Assembly: GCF_019649055.1 (NCBI RefSeq)
Contig: NW_026570265.1
Span: 186,001 to 250,000, forward strand
Reading direction: 5' to 3'
Source: Paramacrobiotus metropolitanus
Lineage: Eukaryota; Tardigrada; Eutardigrada; Parachela; Macrobiotidae
Length of the DNA: 64,000 bases
In this document: positions 49,120 to 61,102 of the stretch, piece after piece
Position numbering within the stretch: position 1 is the first letter of the stretch
Layout: each line of letters begins with the position of its first letter
Made by a program: the position numbers and the translations under genes
The notes under the pieces: generated by a model
Database searches by the model: none
What the model saw: the letters and a program-made list of their open reading frames with translations, nothing else
What the model was told of the DNA's origin: nothing

Positions 49120-51883
49120 TTACTGGTTTCGGCTGCAATCAATCATGACCTTGATCGCGCCACCGGCACCAGTGCGTGCCGTTTCGAATGCTTCCAAGGT
49201 TTGTTCCAGTGAATAGCGATGCGTTACCAGCGGCTTCACATTTACGCGGCCTGAAGCCACCATTTCAAGTGCCGCAGGGTAGCTAAAGAAAAAGTCAGAT
49301 TTCGAAAAAAATACACATGGTAGCCAGTTCAACTAATAAGCTTACCAGTTTACATAGCGAAATACACCGCGGATGTCAACTTCGCGGCAAAGTGCATCCA
49401 TTATCGGCAATTTACTTTCAGGGGCACCCATACCGACAAGCACAACACATCCTCCAGATTTAGTAGCCTAAAAAGAAAGTGCACCAGGTGTATACATATA
49501 ATGGCCGCGGGTAATCGGTAGGAAAAATTACTTAACACACATAGTAGCGAAATGCATGCAGATGCTGACATAGCGAATGCCAACACACATAGGGAAAACT
49601 GGATTGGTCAAGTTATAGTCGCTTCTACACACAAGGTATAGTCGTACAGCAAACTGAAAAAACTGCACCTACATATTTTCAAACTTACAAATATTGCCAA
49701 TGTTGTGCTAGTTTCGGCGCCGCTGCATTCTATCGTACAGTCTACTGGACGCCCCAGAAATTCAGCTATCGTTGCCGCAGTGGTTTTAGCATCCTTTCCC
49801 GACACATTGATTGTTAAGTCAGCGCCCAAGTCTTTCGCTACTTTCAGCCGGTCATCGGATATATCTGAAGTGTTTTGTGTTTGTTTTGTTAGGACACTGC
49901 GTCGTCATTTGTACATTCAAAATTCTTAGCGCCACAAATGCCGCTTACCAGTTACAACAACCCGGGAAGCACCCATTGCACGCGCAGACACCAAGTTCAC
50001 CAGTCCAATGGGACCTGCAATGCCGGCAATAATTTATACCTGAAAGTGGCGCTGAATTTTGCCGTAATTAGGCGAATTTTATGGTTCTTATCAGGTCCAC
50101 TATTTTATTACCTGCGCCACAAACAAGGACATAATTTCCCAAGACGATGCCAGCTCGTCGGCAGGCATGAACAGCCACGCTTAGCGGCTCCAGCAGTGCA
50201 CCCTCTTCCAACGAAACGTGATCTGGCAACCTATTCGAAACAATATCATACTCGTATTAACGGATTCAACAATAAATTGACTACCGTATTTTAGCAGTTA
50301 ATGACCCTTCCAGATTTAGAAGCCCTCCCGAAATAAAGACCGCTTCGAGGGTTTTATTTGCAGTGCTCCCCCTTTTAGAAGCTGTTTTCCTTGTAATAAA
50401 GACCTCATGCAAAACCTTACGAAAAAACAGTGATCCCGGATTTAACTGGTAAAATACGGCATTTACCGAGATATCTTTATATTAAACTACCGGTAAGCTG
50501 ATGATCAGTATATCTAAAGGAAATTTACTTGTAACAAAAATCAGCGGCATGAACATAATAGCGCGTCAAGGTGCCGTGGTAAGGCGGTGTGGCGCAAAAC
50601 GTGATATGGGGACACAGATTATATCTCCCTTCTTTGCAATATTCGCATCTGCGACACGGCACACCCGGCTCGATAGCCACGCGGTCACCTAAAAGCAAAA
50701 AACCAGTGATACTGTAGAAGTTTTCAACTACATTTAATTAGCCTGCAAATTTTTGTCAGTGACAGTCAAGAAGTGCAGTGGCTTACCTTGTTTTAAGTGG
50801 GTAACTTTATCACCCACAGCGGAAATGACACCGCTGGTTTCATGTCCCAAGACCATAGGCGCTACAACCGTTTTTATCGTAAAATTAAGGTCCAGTTAAA
50901 ATCGCATCAGTTTCCTCGGTTTACACGATGAATAAGAGCTCACCTTTTACGACAAAATCTCCGATGCATCCTCTTTGCCTGCGGTGGAAACGATTAAGAG
51001 AATATTAATGCAAGTCATGCATATTGCCGGAAGACAAGTTAATAAAAGTACTTATGGAAAACGAAAGGAAAACTGAATGACAGCTGATTATTTTTCATAT
51101 GCATAATTGCGTATTCGTATTTTAGAAGCCGCAGTGCGTGGTTTCCGTATGATTATGGAAGTATATCACTAAATACACGAGCATACAACTAAAAAATCAA
51201 AACGCCGAGCTGGCGTGGTTGATTTCCAATTAATCGCTAACTAGTGCCACAAACGTTCAGTTTTTATTAATACTCGTATGTTCCACTGACCAGTAATGCA
51301 CATCCGAACCACAAATGCCCACTTTCTGAATGGCAACTTGCACCTCTGTAAGTGTAATGCATATGCACTGTTATATGGCACATCACTTCCGACAAAGCAA
51401 AACAATACGCACTACGGACTATCGCTACTGCAGGTTTTTACTGCGCTTTTGCAAACGATGATTTTTATTTTATATTATATTTAATTTTCATTTTATCTCG
51501 TGCAATTTTATACGAACCAAACGATAGTTACCTGTACTTTGCACTGGTTACACTACAAAGCTGTAAGTGTCAATTCGGTAGGATTTGGTAATACAATAAT
51601 TTACGTAGCGAGTGACACCGAATGGATTGCAAAGAATGCGTAGTATGTACATCATAGACTCATAGTGCATAATAAGCTCAGTTTTGTAATCAATAACGTT
51701 AACTAATGATTACCGTGTGGTCCAGGTTGGGGAATGGGACGCTCCTCCTAAATACGAAGAAAATTAAAGATAATAAGAGTCGTCATATGCGCGCGATCCA
51801 TCAGAGATGCAAAATTTTACCAAGCGTAAATTTTTGATCGAATAAAGCACCGCCGATAAATTCGTATCCGGGGATGACGGCAT
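49120..51883 (-). CDS. SORD: Sorbitol dehydrogenase (zinc-dependent)
   Basis: This medium-chain dehydrogenase oxidises sorbitol to fructose with NAD+ (polyol pathway, cytosol). Eleven exons: 51883-51821, 51747-51714, 51345-51291, 50978-50944, 50861-50787, 50688-50529, 50230-50112, 50014-49949, 49864-49689, 49467-49346 and 49282-49120, giving 355 residues (human 357). Catalytic zinc ligands are the Cys of [11 protein letters not shown], the His-Glu of MVLGHETSG and the Glu of GALLEPLSV. The Rossmann fold shows [20 protein letters not shown]. Four structural-zinc cysteines are present in [15 protein letters not shown], a site missing in human SORD. The C-terminus [20 protein letters not shown] is typical. 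Exons are unusually small (34 and 35 bp at minimum), all phase-consistent. Confidence 0.96.
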
Positions 51884-53505
51884 ATTTATAACTCTTTAAG
51901 AAATCACGCTTTGTTTGGTAGGTGCTACAAATAAGTGATGAAAAGGATCCAAGTACGAAATAAGGAAGAAGCCAGATATCCAGCCGGAGCTCCAAAGACC
52001 GAAGTAAACAGTGAACGCAGTAAGCGCAGTGATGGAACAGGAAACCAGCGAAAGTGCAACTGACAACTTATTTTATACTTCATAAACTTTAAATTGCATA
52101 CTGAGAACGCACTGAAGCAACAGCTGATACAACACCTTATGGGCTTCCAGGGCTTGTAAAAATGCATTCGACGCTAGCTGCGGACTGCGGTTAATGGTTT
52201 ACCGGCCGGTTCTGCATATGTGATAATGTGATATCGATTGCTCAATCTTTGTCGCCGGTCCGGAGGCACGTTAAAGTATATGATGAACAAGTTCTGCTTT
52301 ACAATAAATACAACGACCATTGTAATAAAAATAAATACCAACTAAAATAATATACCTTCATAATTATTATTACTTACTTGAGGCTACTTCATGGCACACA
52401 AGTACTGTACACATTTAACCGCAATAATTACGTACTAAGAAGTAAGAAGTACTTACGTTAATTATGCGCCATGCCTACTGGCTACTTGTTATAATTATGA
52501 AAATCTTACGATTTATAAGTATTTCAAGCATTATTAATTTTCAAGCGTATAAAACAGTACAATACACTGTGCAAACTGCAAATATGGTGGTGTAGAACTG
52601 TACAGTACTGCGAAAAAGCTCAAACAAAGTACTTACTGGTTGTACAATATTTACTCGCAAGTCGTACAAGTACTGTACTGATTTTTACAACAAGTCAATA
52701 TAAATACTATATAAAGTCGAAGTACTTAAGTAAGCCTTCGATCAGCTATTGTGCAGGTAAAAGAGTTCAAAATTCTTCTGGCAGAAAAAATACCTCCACA
52801 CAGTGTCAACAAGCTAAAGAAGTGACTGCAGACAATTCGAATATTATTAATTTACAGGAATAAGTACAAAAGCAGTGTGAATTGCAGAGCTTTTATTCGT
52901 TTTAGAGACCATTAATTTTACAGATACATCTCGACTGCGTTTAGTTTTTAATTACTTAACATTGCGCGAAGCAAATTGTAAGTCACTTTTGATTGCTCAC
53001 TTTGCTGACCGTGCCCAAACACCCGATACACGAACCTCGCAACTCGCAAACATAAGGACTTCGTAAAAAAAAACACCAAACAGTACCTATAACTGCGAGA
53101 AAAAGACGGTATCAACTCCAACATACACAGCAAAATCACCGGCACCTTACAAACAACCGTTTAATAACTGCCGTTATGATCTAAAACAAGGTCCAAACTG
53201 AATTAAAAAAAGCCCGCCAGCGCGACCGCCGTAATTCCTGCTTCCAGATTTTCGGCACCATTGTTCAGGCTGACTGCTAATCCACACTTCCATAATTAGT
53301 CCGCATATCCATAATAAAAGCGTTCATAGTAAGCCTACAATCAAAAGTGGCTCAATAAGCCTAATTAAAATTAATTAGTTATGTGTTCGTCCGCCAAAAT
53401 CGGAACAAGACGACTAAAATCTTTCTGTCACAGGCCTATATCTGTAGCTGATGACTGATGGTCATTATGCCGACATCATGGTGACCATCAGTTCCGCTCC
53501 GGTTT
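51884..53505. other. Intergenic between SORD and ATP23
   Basis: This holds the SORD upstream region and the probable ATP23 3' UTR. It is very AT-rich with many GTAC words (52.4-52.75 kb). No gene is recognised. Confidence 0.5.
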
Positions 53506-54920
53506 TTAACGATAGAAGTTAGGTAGTACCTTATCAAAATCTCTAGAATTCCGTCTGGGTATTCTGCCGAACGGTTCGAGATCTTTATAACACTTCGGAA
53601 ACACCTTTTCCACGGCTGCTAAGGCTATTTCTAAAGGGATGCCTTTGGAATTCATGACGGACTCCGTGGCGCGTATTTTTACGCATTCCTGTACAATGGA
53701 AAGTGATGTTATGTTCATAGCAAAAAACTATGTTCATAATACCAACTTGATGCTGATTTTTATAACGCCACGGCGAAGCCGCGCCCTGGAACATGGCACT
53801 GAGAAATGAACAGTGCGTAATTGCCGATGCACGAATCTGCAATCCAATATCCGGAAATTAGTATTATTCGCACTTTTTCAATGTCGCACTTTTCGAGCAA
53901 TGCGCGCTTTCGTTTACTTTGATTTTACGCGTTCAATGCGGCATTTATATTTCATATCGTGAATTAAACTCATATTCAATTTATTGCAGCCAACAACTTA
54001 AAAATAAAAAGGAAAGCTAACAATAAGGCATGACTCGTTGTCTGTTAGCTGGTCACTAACTTCGGTGCAGGCAAGATGTTCAATGTTGTCAAAATCAACT
54101 TTGGCTCGACAGGCATCGAAAGCGTGGATTAATTCATGAGCGAGGACGGAAGTCACTTTCCCTTGTGTTGTGCAATTATTCTGGCAAACCACAATCTGCA
54201 AACCTAAACCGCTCATTACACATGCCCACCGGAAAAGATTACTTACCAACTACCAAGAATAAGCTGTGCACAGTTAAACTTATGGTTAAACGTAGTCATA
54301 AACTGTTTAAGCGCACTTTGATTTCATATAATTATCTTTATTGTTAGCTCTAATAATAATCTAATTTGTGAGAGTCCTGGACTGCAAAACAAGTAACAGC
54401 ACTCCAGTACGACATGCGACTCACCACTTTATTCTTAGGATCAAATCCTCCGGCAGTGTAGCCTTCGCAATGTTCGCAAAGAAAATTTCTTGATAACTTC
54501 AGTTCGCTACGAAGAGAGCATTTCGAACAATTCCGCAACTACAGTACTGGCGCTATGTTGAACAGCTGATTGTCAATTTGTCACACGCCATGCATACCAT
54601 CCAAAACTCTTCATCGCATCGACCAACAACTTCACCGGCGCACTACTCTCCAGAACTTTTCTGATGTTGTTTTCGCACTTAATTTGTTGGTAATCCTGTT
54701 TTCCGAAACCTATAGCGGTGTCGTACCACCCAGGTTTGTAGCGCTGGCCCGAAACATGTTCTGGAAACAAATCCAATCCACTTTTCTCCCTAGGGACATC
54801 AGATGCATCTGGTTCAGGAATTTTCTGCGCTTGATCTTCTCCTTTAGAAGTTGCCGGCTTTGTTTGCTTCGTCTGTTGAAAGCCCAAAAGCTGCTCCAAA
54901 TCATCCGCCGGCGCGGCCAT
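53506..54920 (-). CDS. ATP23: Mitochondrial inner membrane protease ATP23
   Basis: ATP23 is a zinc metalloprotease of the mitochondrial intermembrane space; in yeast it processes Atp6 and assists F0 assembly. Five exons: 54920-54598, 54506-54425, 54195-54061, 53836-53747 and 53688-53506, giving 270 residues (human 246). The catalytic HEXXH is in SVLAHELIHAFDACRAKVDF, followed by LACTE. The upstream part has LLVDAMKSFGCELKLSRNFL and paired cysteines CEHCEGYTAGGFDP, and the C-terminus has FPKCYKDLEPFGRIPRRN. The exon 2 acceptor at 54507 (TCGTAG) was chosen because only it restores the conserved MK..GC motif in frame; a nearer TAG gives a wrong frame. The N-terminal extension is longer than in human. 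It is divergent from MRPS18A. Confidence 0.95.
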
Positions 54921-55658
54921 CTCTTCGAAAATGACGACAAGTTTTAAAATCTAAGGCCTAAGCAGGCTAAGCTATCGTTAAAGCAGCCGATGCAAAAATT
55001 TTGGCAACTTTCCGCAGTACCGGGGATACTAGGCTTTGGTGCCGTTTGCAATTCAGTGTTCTAGCTGATTTGCGTTAAAAAAATGTAAAACCGTAAAAAA
55101 CATGACTCTGAATCCAAAATAAAGAATTTATTCTGATTATAAATTATGATTATGAAAGCGAAAACGAAACTGCGACATCCTTGCTTTCGCAATTGCTTTG
55201 CAAATATTAATAAGACCGGCCAATAGAGCGGCAGCTATGTGATCTGATCTGTGACGGCGTTTACCACCTGCGACTGCATTCAACTGAACAGTGGCACTAT
55301 GGCTGCATATTTAATATGAAAAACCACCACAAGTACGAGTGCTCGTACTGATAACTGATGGAAAATTTTGTCAAGCAAGTAAGTGCATACGGGAAACAGG
55401 AGAAGTTTTGAAATATTTTCGAATGTTTGTTGGTTTTTCAATGATAATGGTCATCAGGTTATGTGGGAAGCGACTTATAAGTAAATAACGGTTCAAAATA
55501 GCGGTAGTACGCATGCTCTTGCACGCTCCATATTCTTTGCTACAACTGCATAGTACAGTAACGCATTGGAGTTTCTCAACATCTCCTATCTGCCGTGATT
55601 CAATTAGTACGGAATCCAAGCCTGTTGATTTGGTCCTTTTCCTGGTATTTTTGCGAGC
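54921..55658. promoter_or_regulatory. Divergent ATP23/MRPS18A promoter region
   Basis: This 738-bp spacer lies between the start codons of two nuclear genes for mitochondrial proteins. A shared promoter is likely by position only; no known motif was identified. Confidence 0.45.
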
Positions 55659-56294
55659 ATGTTTTCAATAGCAGCTGTTTGCACCCGTGCTATCCGAACG
55701 GGTCAGACTATGACGTGCAGTCTGCCGAAACGAATACAGGATAGCTGGCGTTACTTTTCGGTTACTCCTTGTCACTCGGTAATGGAGATCCGGGAAACCA
55801 AAAAGGAAGGGGAAACCGAGATTGAAGGTGTATTAGTGGATCATTTTACGGATAGTGTCCAACTGAAGGTATGTCTGCCGCCTGTGCGAAAGGCGGTTGT
55901 ATAATTTGTATTATTGCTCTTCGTAATAGATCGAACTTTCCAGTAAAGACCTCAACATTAATTTTTCAGGTTGTGACTGCTTGTCATTACTTTGCTTGTT
56001 GTTTAGGCGGATAATAAGACCGGCTGCTGTTGCTTGTGCAATCTCAACTTGGACTTGAAATATCACGACGTTCTAATAATCAGCCAATTCCTTCATCCCA
56101 CACGCGGCACGATGCTACCTCGAAGAGTTACTGGTCTTTGTTACGAGCAGCAGAGACTTGTTGACACATTGGCTTATCAGGCTGGAAAAGCCGGCCTGTT
56201 GAAAAAAGTTTTCTTGAAATCGCGGGGAACGAAGATGATTATGCCTAAGAAACCTGGTCATTCTCTGCCAAGGCACTATAATTCGTGGAACTAG
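55659..56294 (+). CDS. MRPS18A: Mitochondrial ribosomal protein S18A (mL66)
   Basis: This is a bS18-family protein of the mitochondrial ribosome; the A form sits in the large subunit (mL66). Two exons, 55659-55868 and 56007-56294, give 165 residues. The N-terminus is basic and hydroxylated (RTGQTMTCSLPKRIQDSWRY), fitting a mitochondrial targeting peptide. The conserved core is CCCLCNLNLDLKYHDVLIIS, FLHPTRGTMLPRRVTGLCYE and YQAGKAGLL, with the CXXC pair and later Cys of the zinc site. The C-terminus after the core is shorter than in mammals. It is head-to-head with ATP23 and tail-to-tail with nischarin. Confidence 0.92.
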
Positions 56295-56672
56295 AGCGAA
56301 TGCAATTGGAGATCGGTTAGTCATGTCCAGCTAAATGCAGTAGTATTGAGAAACTACTGGATGGGCATTAAATTGTAGATACGGTTACTGGTTAGTGGTT
56401 GCAATTAATCTGTCCAAATGACCCATAAAAGTGAAGATGTTAACGTCTATGGTATGGAAAGGATTGACATCGAAGTACCACAAAGGTTCCATCGATTTAT
56501 TTTCGAAGTTTTTTTCGGCAATAAAAATCGTGTAATACATAAGTACAATTTACAAGTTCAAACCATATCTTATCACCGGGTGTCGACAATACAAAAGACG
56601 TGGTCCATTCAAGGATAATAAATCCTGAGTATGGCACTTTGAAAAATAAAATTTCAGATCAAAAAGTGGAAA
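56295..56672. other. Shared 3' region of MRPS18A and nischarin
   Basis: This spacer lies between convergent genes. AATAAA-type polyadenylation signals for the plus strand lie near 56.62-56.65 kb. Nothing else is seen. Confidence 0.55.
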
Positions 56673-59239
56673 TCATGTCGGTGCAGAGGTAGCAGCACCT
56701 TGTCCGGGGGAACCATTATAACTAGACTGCGACTCGGTATTCCTTTTCCGAATTTGGGCAGCGGCTGTTTGAGTTTTCTTCAGGGCCAGCCGAATATTGA
56801 CTCTACTAACTTCCTGCATTCCGGCAGGTGTTCCATCGAGTACCATCTGGAAAACGGAATACATTATTCCCAGTTAAACTCAAGCTAATGAAATTAAATA
56901 ATGTTCACACTTCACATAACATGCGCGATGCGGAACAGTTGCCACAATCACACATTATAATTACTTCGGATGCTCGTGATCCAAAACATGCAAGAATTCT
57001 GACTCTGTAATCCACGACTAGGGTTATGGGGTTTGAAGCGAGAATAAGACGAATCAAACAAGGAAGATTCCTCAAATGTTCAATCTCATCCAGAGAAGAA
57101 ACCTCGTTGTCGCTCAGATCCAAATCTTCCAAAGAATATAATTTTGCCAAGCCTAAAACCGGCAAATTAAGAAAAAGCACTTATATAACCCAGGCAGCAA
57201 CAGCAGAATTTCCCTTGTATTTCTCCTAATATGCGCCCACCTTTTAAAGTTTGCAGCTGATTCCCAGACAAAGTTATTTTCTGAATATTTCCAAGCTTTG
57301 CATGCATGTTATCAAGAATCGACAAATAATTCCTGGCCAATCCCAACTTCCGAAGGTTATGTAAATGATGCAAATGATCCAGTGTCCGAAGTTGATTATT
57401 GGATAAATCCAAACTTTCCACGTTAACCAACAATTTCTGCATAAACCAACTTAAATACATCAGAAACAAAATTAACAAGCCAATATCAACTTACAATCGA
57501 TTTGTCCAACTTTTCAATACGATTCTGGCTTAGGTCAGCGCTGACCAGTTTATTCCAACATAAACAAGAAGGAAGTTCTTCTTCGGTGTGCCATCCATCA
57601 GCATCACGAAGAAAAAATAACGACAATGACTGTAGGGTGCGATGTATTCGTAGCTTTTTTACAGTGTTCCGTAAGTTCTCCAAGCCCGTAATCTGGGAAG
57701 GTCTCAGTTGGTCCAACTGCAAGATAAAAAACAAATGCCGAGGATAATGTCACAGCTGACAGACAGAAGTGCACAATTCTTAAATGTGGCATAAGGAATT
57801 CTCAAATTTGACATAACGAAAATAGAAAAAGGTTCATGAGAAATTAATTAGGCAAAAATTCAAAAAATACGCTACATACAAACTTCAGCAAGTTACGGTA
57901 TTCTAATTTACGAGTAGAACAACGAAGTTATTCTACTTTGGGTCAGTAGGGCGACTTACCATCAAATCCTCAGCTGATTTAAAAATCATCAGCTCAATCG
58001 GCAACTGATTTTCCACGATGTTAGATGCCGCAAGCAGACCATCATTACCCAAAATCTTAAAAAAATTACCAACGTATTACTTTTGACCTGCTAATACTGG
58101 CGCAATCAGATAGAACGAAAATACCGTACCCTCACGGTTTTCATCCGATAAATGTAATCCAGTAAATGTCCAAAATCTCGAGTTCTGTCTTTAGATTCGC
58201 ACACAGGCTCAGGCAGTTGAAGTCTCTTATTAATGGCATGGATTTGTATCGGCGTAAAAACGAGTTCATCACGTGTGGAATTGGAATCAACGACACTGCA
58301 AATCTTCCTGGACAGCTCTTCCGTAATGAAGTGAATTTCCTGAAATACATATTTATAAAAATACGATATCTCAATTCTTCTCTTCTGAATGTGGACAGGT
58401 AATCGGAAATACCACTTTGCTGAACCTAAAACGCTGAAGTCATGAACATATCTAAAGAAATTAATTCACTATTGATTAGCTCAATGTTGGAAGCTCACAT
58501 ATAAGTGCATGTCCAAAAACTCCGCCAAGGCTCTGGGAAACGATCTCAAATGATGCCTGAAAAAATTTAGAAACTTGATGGACTTGATGGTTTTATGAAT
58601 TCTCATACTGCCTCATAAAATGTAATTTATACGTTACTGCTGGCGTTATACAAATCAAACGTATATACCCGTAAAAGTATTATGGAATAAAAATAAACGT
58701 GTAAATCAGTACATCAAACGCTAAATTGCATATACTGTAACAGTGCTCCCACTGCAAACTGGATGGAGTCTTAGTCTCTCACCATAATCTAAGTAGGTAA
58801 ACCTCCAAATCCACCTGTCGCTTCTTGAGAAACGCTTCATTTTTTACTCCGAAAATGTTCTTAGCTGGTAGCAATCCCTGATCAATTTTAAACTGAATGA
58901 CCAACTGCAAATACAAAGCAACATGATTCCACGATTTATTATGCTTTAGCCAAGTACTTCAAAGGATCACTAATACCTGTGAGTGTAAAGTGCTGAACTC
59001 ACTGTAACGCCGCTTACAGGTCCAGTAGAAAGGCGTCAAAGTGATTTGAATTTCATAAAACTAACAAGAAAACCTTTGTTATCCTAAGAAAAATCTAAAA
59101 ACCATGTGGCACATAAAGAAAACAACTCAAAAAAGCAGAACCTTACAACATGTCCAGCATCGTCAGCGACATAATGGTTAATTCTCAATATCTGACTGAT
59201 ATTGATATTTTCTGGTCTTTGCCAATCCACGAAGGCCAT
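56673..59239 (-). CDS. NISCH: Nischarin-like protein, short form (PX plus leucine-rich repeats)
   Basis: Nischarin (IRAS) is a PX/LRR protein that binds integrin alpha5 and Rac/PAK. Ten exons: 59239-59147, 59060-58977, 58904-58783, 58556-58499, 58339-58130, 58055-57960, 57716-57495, 57436-57241, 57152-56965 and 56846-56673, giving 480 residues. The PX domain shows FYWTCKRRYSEFSTLH, LLPAKNIFG and PRALAEFLDMHLY. It is followed by the nischarin-specific linker (FTPIQIHAINKRLQL, DFGHLLDYIYRMK) and LRRs such as LVSADLSQNRIEKLDKSI, NVESLDLSNNQLRTLDHL and HAKLGNIQKITLSGNQLQTL, then VVDYRVRILACFGSRASE. The protein stops shortly after the LRR cap, so the long C-terminal region of the mammalian 1504-residue protein is missing. 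Confidence 0.93.
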
Positions 59240-61102
59240 GACTTCCTCGAAATACGAAGAAACGAAAACCAACTGAGTTTTCGATTTCGCAAAATGAAAT
59301 CATCTGGATTTAGGCATAAAACGATATTGCAAAATAGTGCAAAATTAAAATTAGCTTTACGGAAAACATTTGAAGCCACAGTCACTAGGCTCACTACGAT
59401 CAGTACGATGCACTAACAATCACACGAACCATGCTGAGGCACTCTCAGCTTGAGTCAGACGACAAAAACGAATCAATAAAATTTAAGAGAGAGCAAGAAA
59501 GAATACTGGGCGAAGGTAAACGATAATAACAATAACCATAATCTCGTTTTGCAACTTGCCTGATGCCTGGTTTAAAACGTTCGCTAATGCCAATGGGCAA
59601 TGGCATTAAGGTGTTCGACACGAATGCTCAGTTCACTTCCATTATTAATTTTCGTTTGTTCTGACTGTACGTATTGGGACAAAAAGGATTTTTTGTTTTG
59701 GCAGAATTACTGGCATCGACATTGGATATGTTTTCAATAAGTACTGTACTCGTTCATGGTACATTATAGTGTACGGTCTGTACCAATGAGCAATGAATTT
59801 CGATTTATCTTTTACCGGTTAGCGAATCAATTACACTAGAATAAAATGCCTCAGAATTAACATGCCAGAATCAAGCCGGTCATGCTAACACTAAAAACAC
59901 AAAAAACGCTTAGCTGAGCAGCATTAGTAATAACCAAGTTACAAATGACTACTCGTAGTCATAGCATTATGTATTCGGCAAACATGGAAGTGATGCCGGG
60001 GATAAAAAATGGCACGGGCGGATTTTGTGTAGAGTGGGCCGGTAGATGCCAACAGGAATGTTAATGATTATGTAATTGCAGTGTTCCCGCAGTTGACAAA
60101 TGCTAGAACTACGTGGTACTCGTACATCCAGAGGGGTCACTCAGACTCACTCTACATTCTGCAAGTGCATGCTTGAAAGCAACCCTACCTCACCTGTCTT
60201 TACAAACATACTAGTACTAGTAGCAGTTATTATAATAGTACTCGTATTTTATCGAATAAACCGCGTATTCGTTCAGGTTTAATTTTAGATTACCAATTGT
60301 TAGCTTACGAACACTCGAATCCCTGTTTCGGGCCGTGGAAGGCAAAAATTTCAAAAAAATTGCAGTTTGCAAAATTGCAAATCGTGCTGTGGATAGGCCA
60401 AAATTTCACAGGCCAGTCGGCAAAACTTGCAAACGTTTACAAGCATAAAGAAGCATCCCGTCTGCAACAACTTCGTAGTCCTGCCGGATCGCCCGGTTAG
60501 CCTGATGATGGCCATTAAGACATTTTGTATTCCTGTTATCGCTCGCCGGATGTAACCGAGGTAGGTTCGCAAAAATCGCTGAATTTTTTGCTAGGGACCT
60601 GAAGCACCGGCCTATTTTATTTGTCTGTGTGTATGTATCGACTGCGAATACCTTGATTGTAACATGAAATCTCAAGAACACACCGAACCGAGCGTGTATA
60701 ACAGAAGCACTCCTTGTGTAACTTTATTGACCGCGAAAATACAAGAATACAGCAATTTTAATCTAAGAAAGACCAAAAATATGTCACGACTACCGCAAAT
60801 CATTAGAACTCAACACAATATAATTACGTGGACGAGTTTTATCCAGTATTGTAAGTACCGCAATAAAACCATTTTTAAAATTTCTCACTATTGAATTATC
60901 ACCATTACTAACCAATAAGCAGCATAGCATATGCCAGTGCTATTCAAGCCACAATAAAAAGAGTGCGAATTGCGAAACCACAAATGCAGCCATCATTTCA
61001 CCGCGGTTCGCTTGTACCGGTATGTGAGCACCATAAAATAAAAGATTATTTTCTTTTGCGGTTTGCAAAAAGCGTCAAGTGGAACCGGGAGCGCTGTAAC
61101 CG
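59240..61102. other. Intergenic between nischarin and E-Syt
   Basis: This holds the nischarin upstream region and the E-Syt 3' UTR. No gene is recognised. Three TACTCGTA words occur here (59950, 60117, 60239). Open frames of 60-90 codons match no known family. Confidence 0.5.

Noticed and set aside
54507-54545. Nearer TAG acceptor for ATP23 exon 2
   Set aside because: It puts the exon in a frame that stops early and loses the conserved CEHC motif.
59589-59615. Imperfect inverted repeat TAATGCCA/TGGCATTA
   Set aside because: Only 8 bp with an 8-nt loop; expected by chance in 64 kb.
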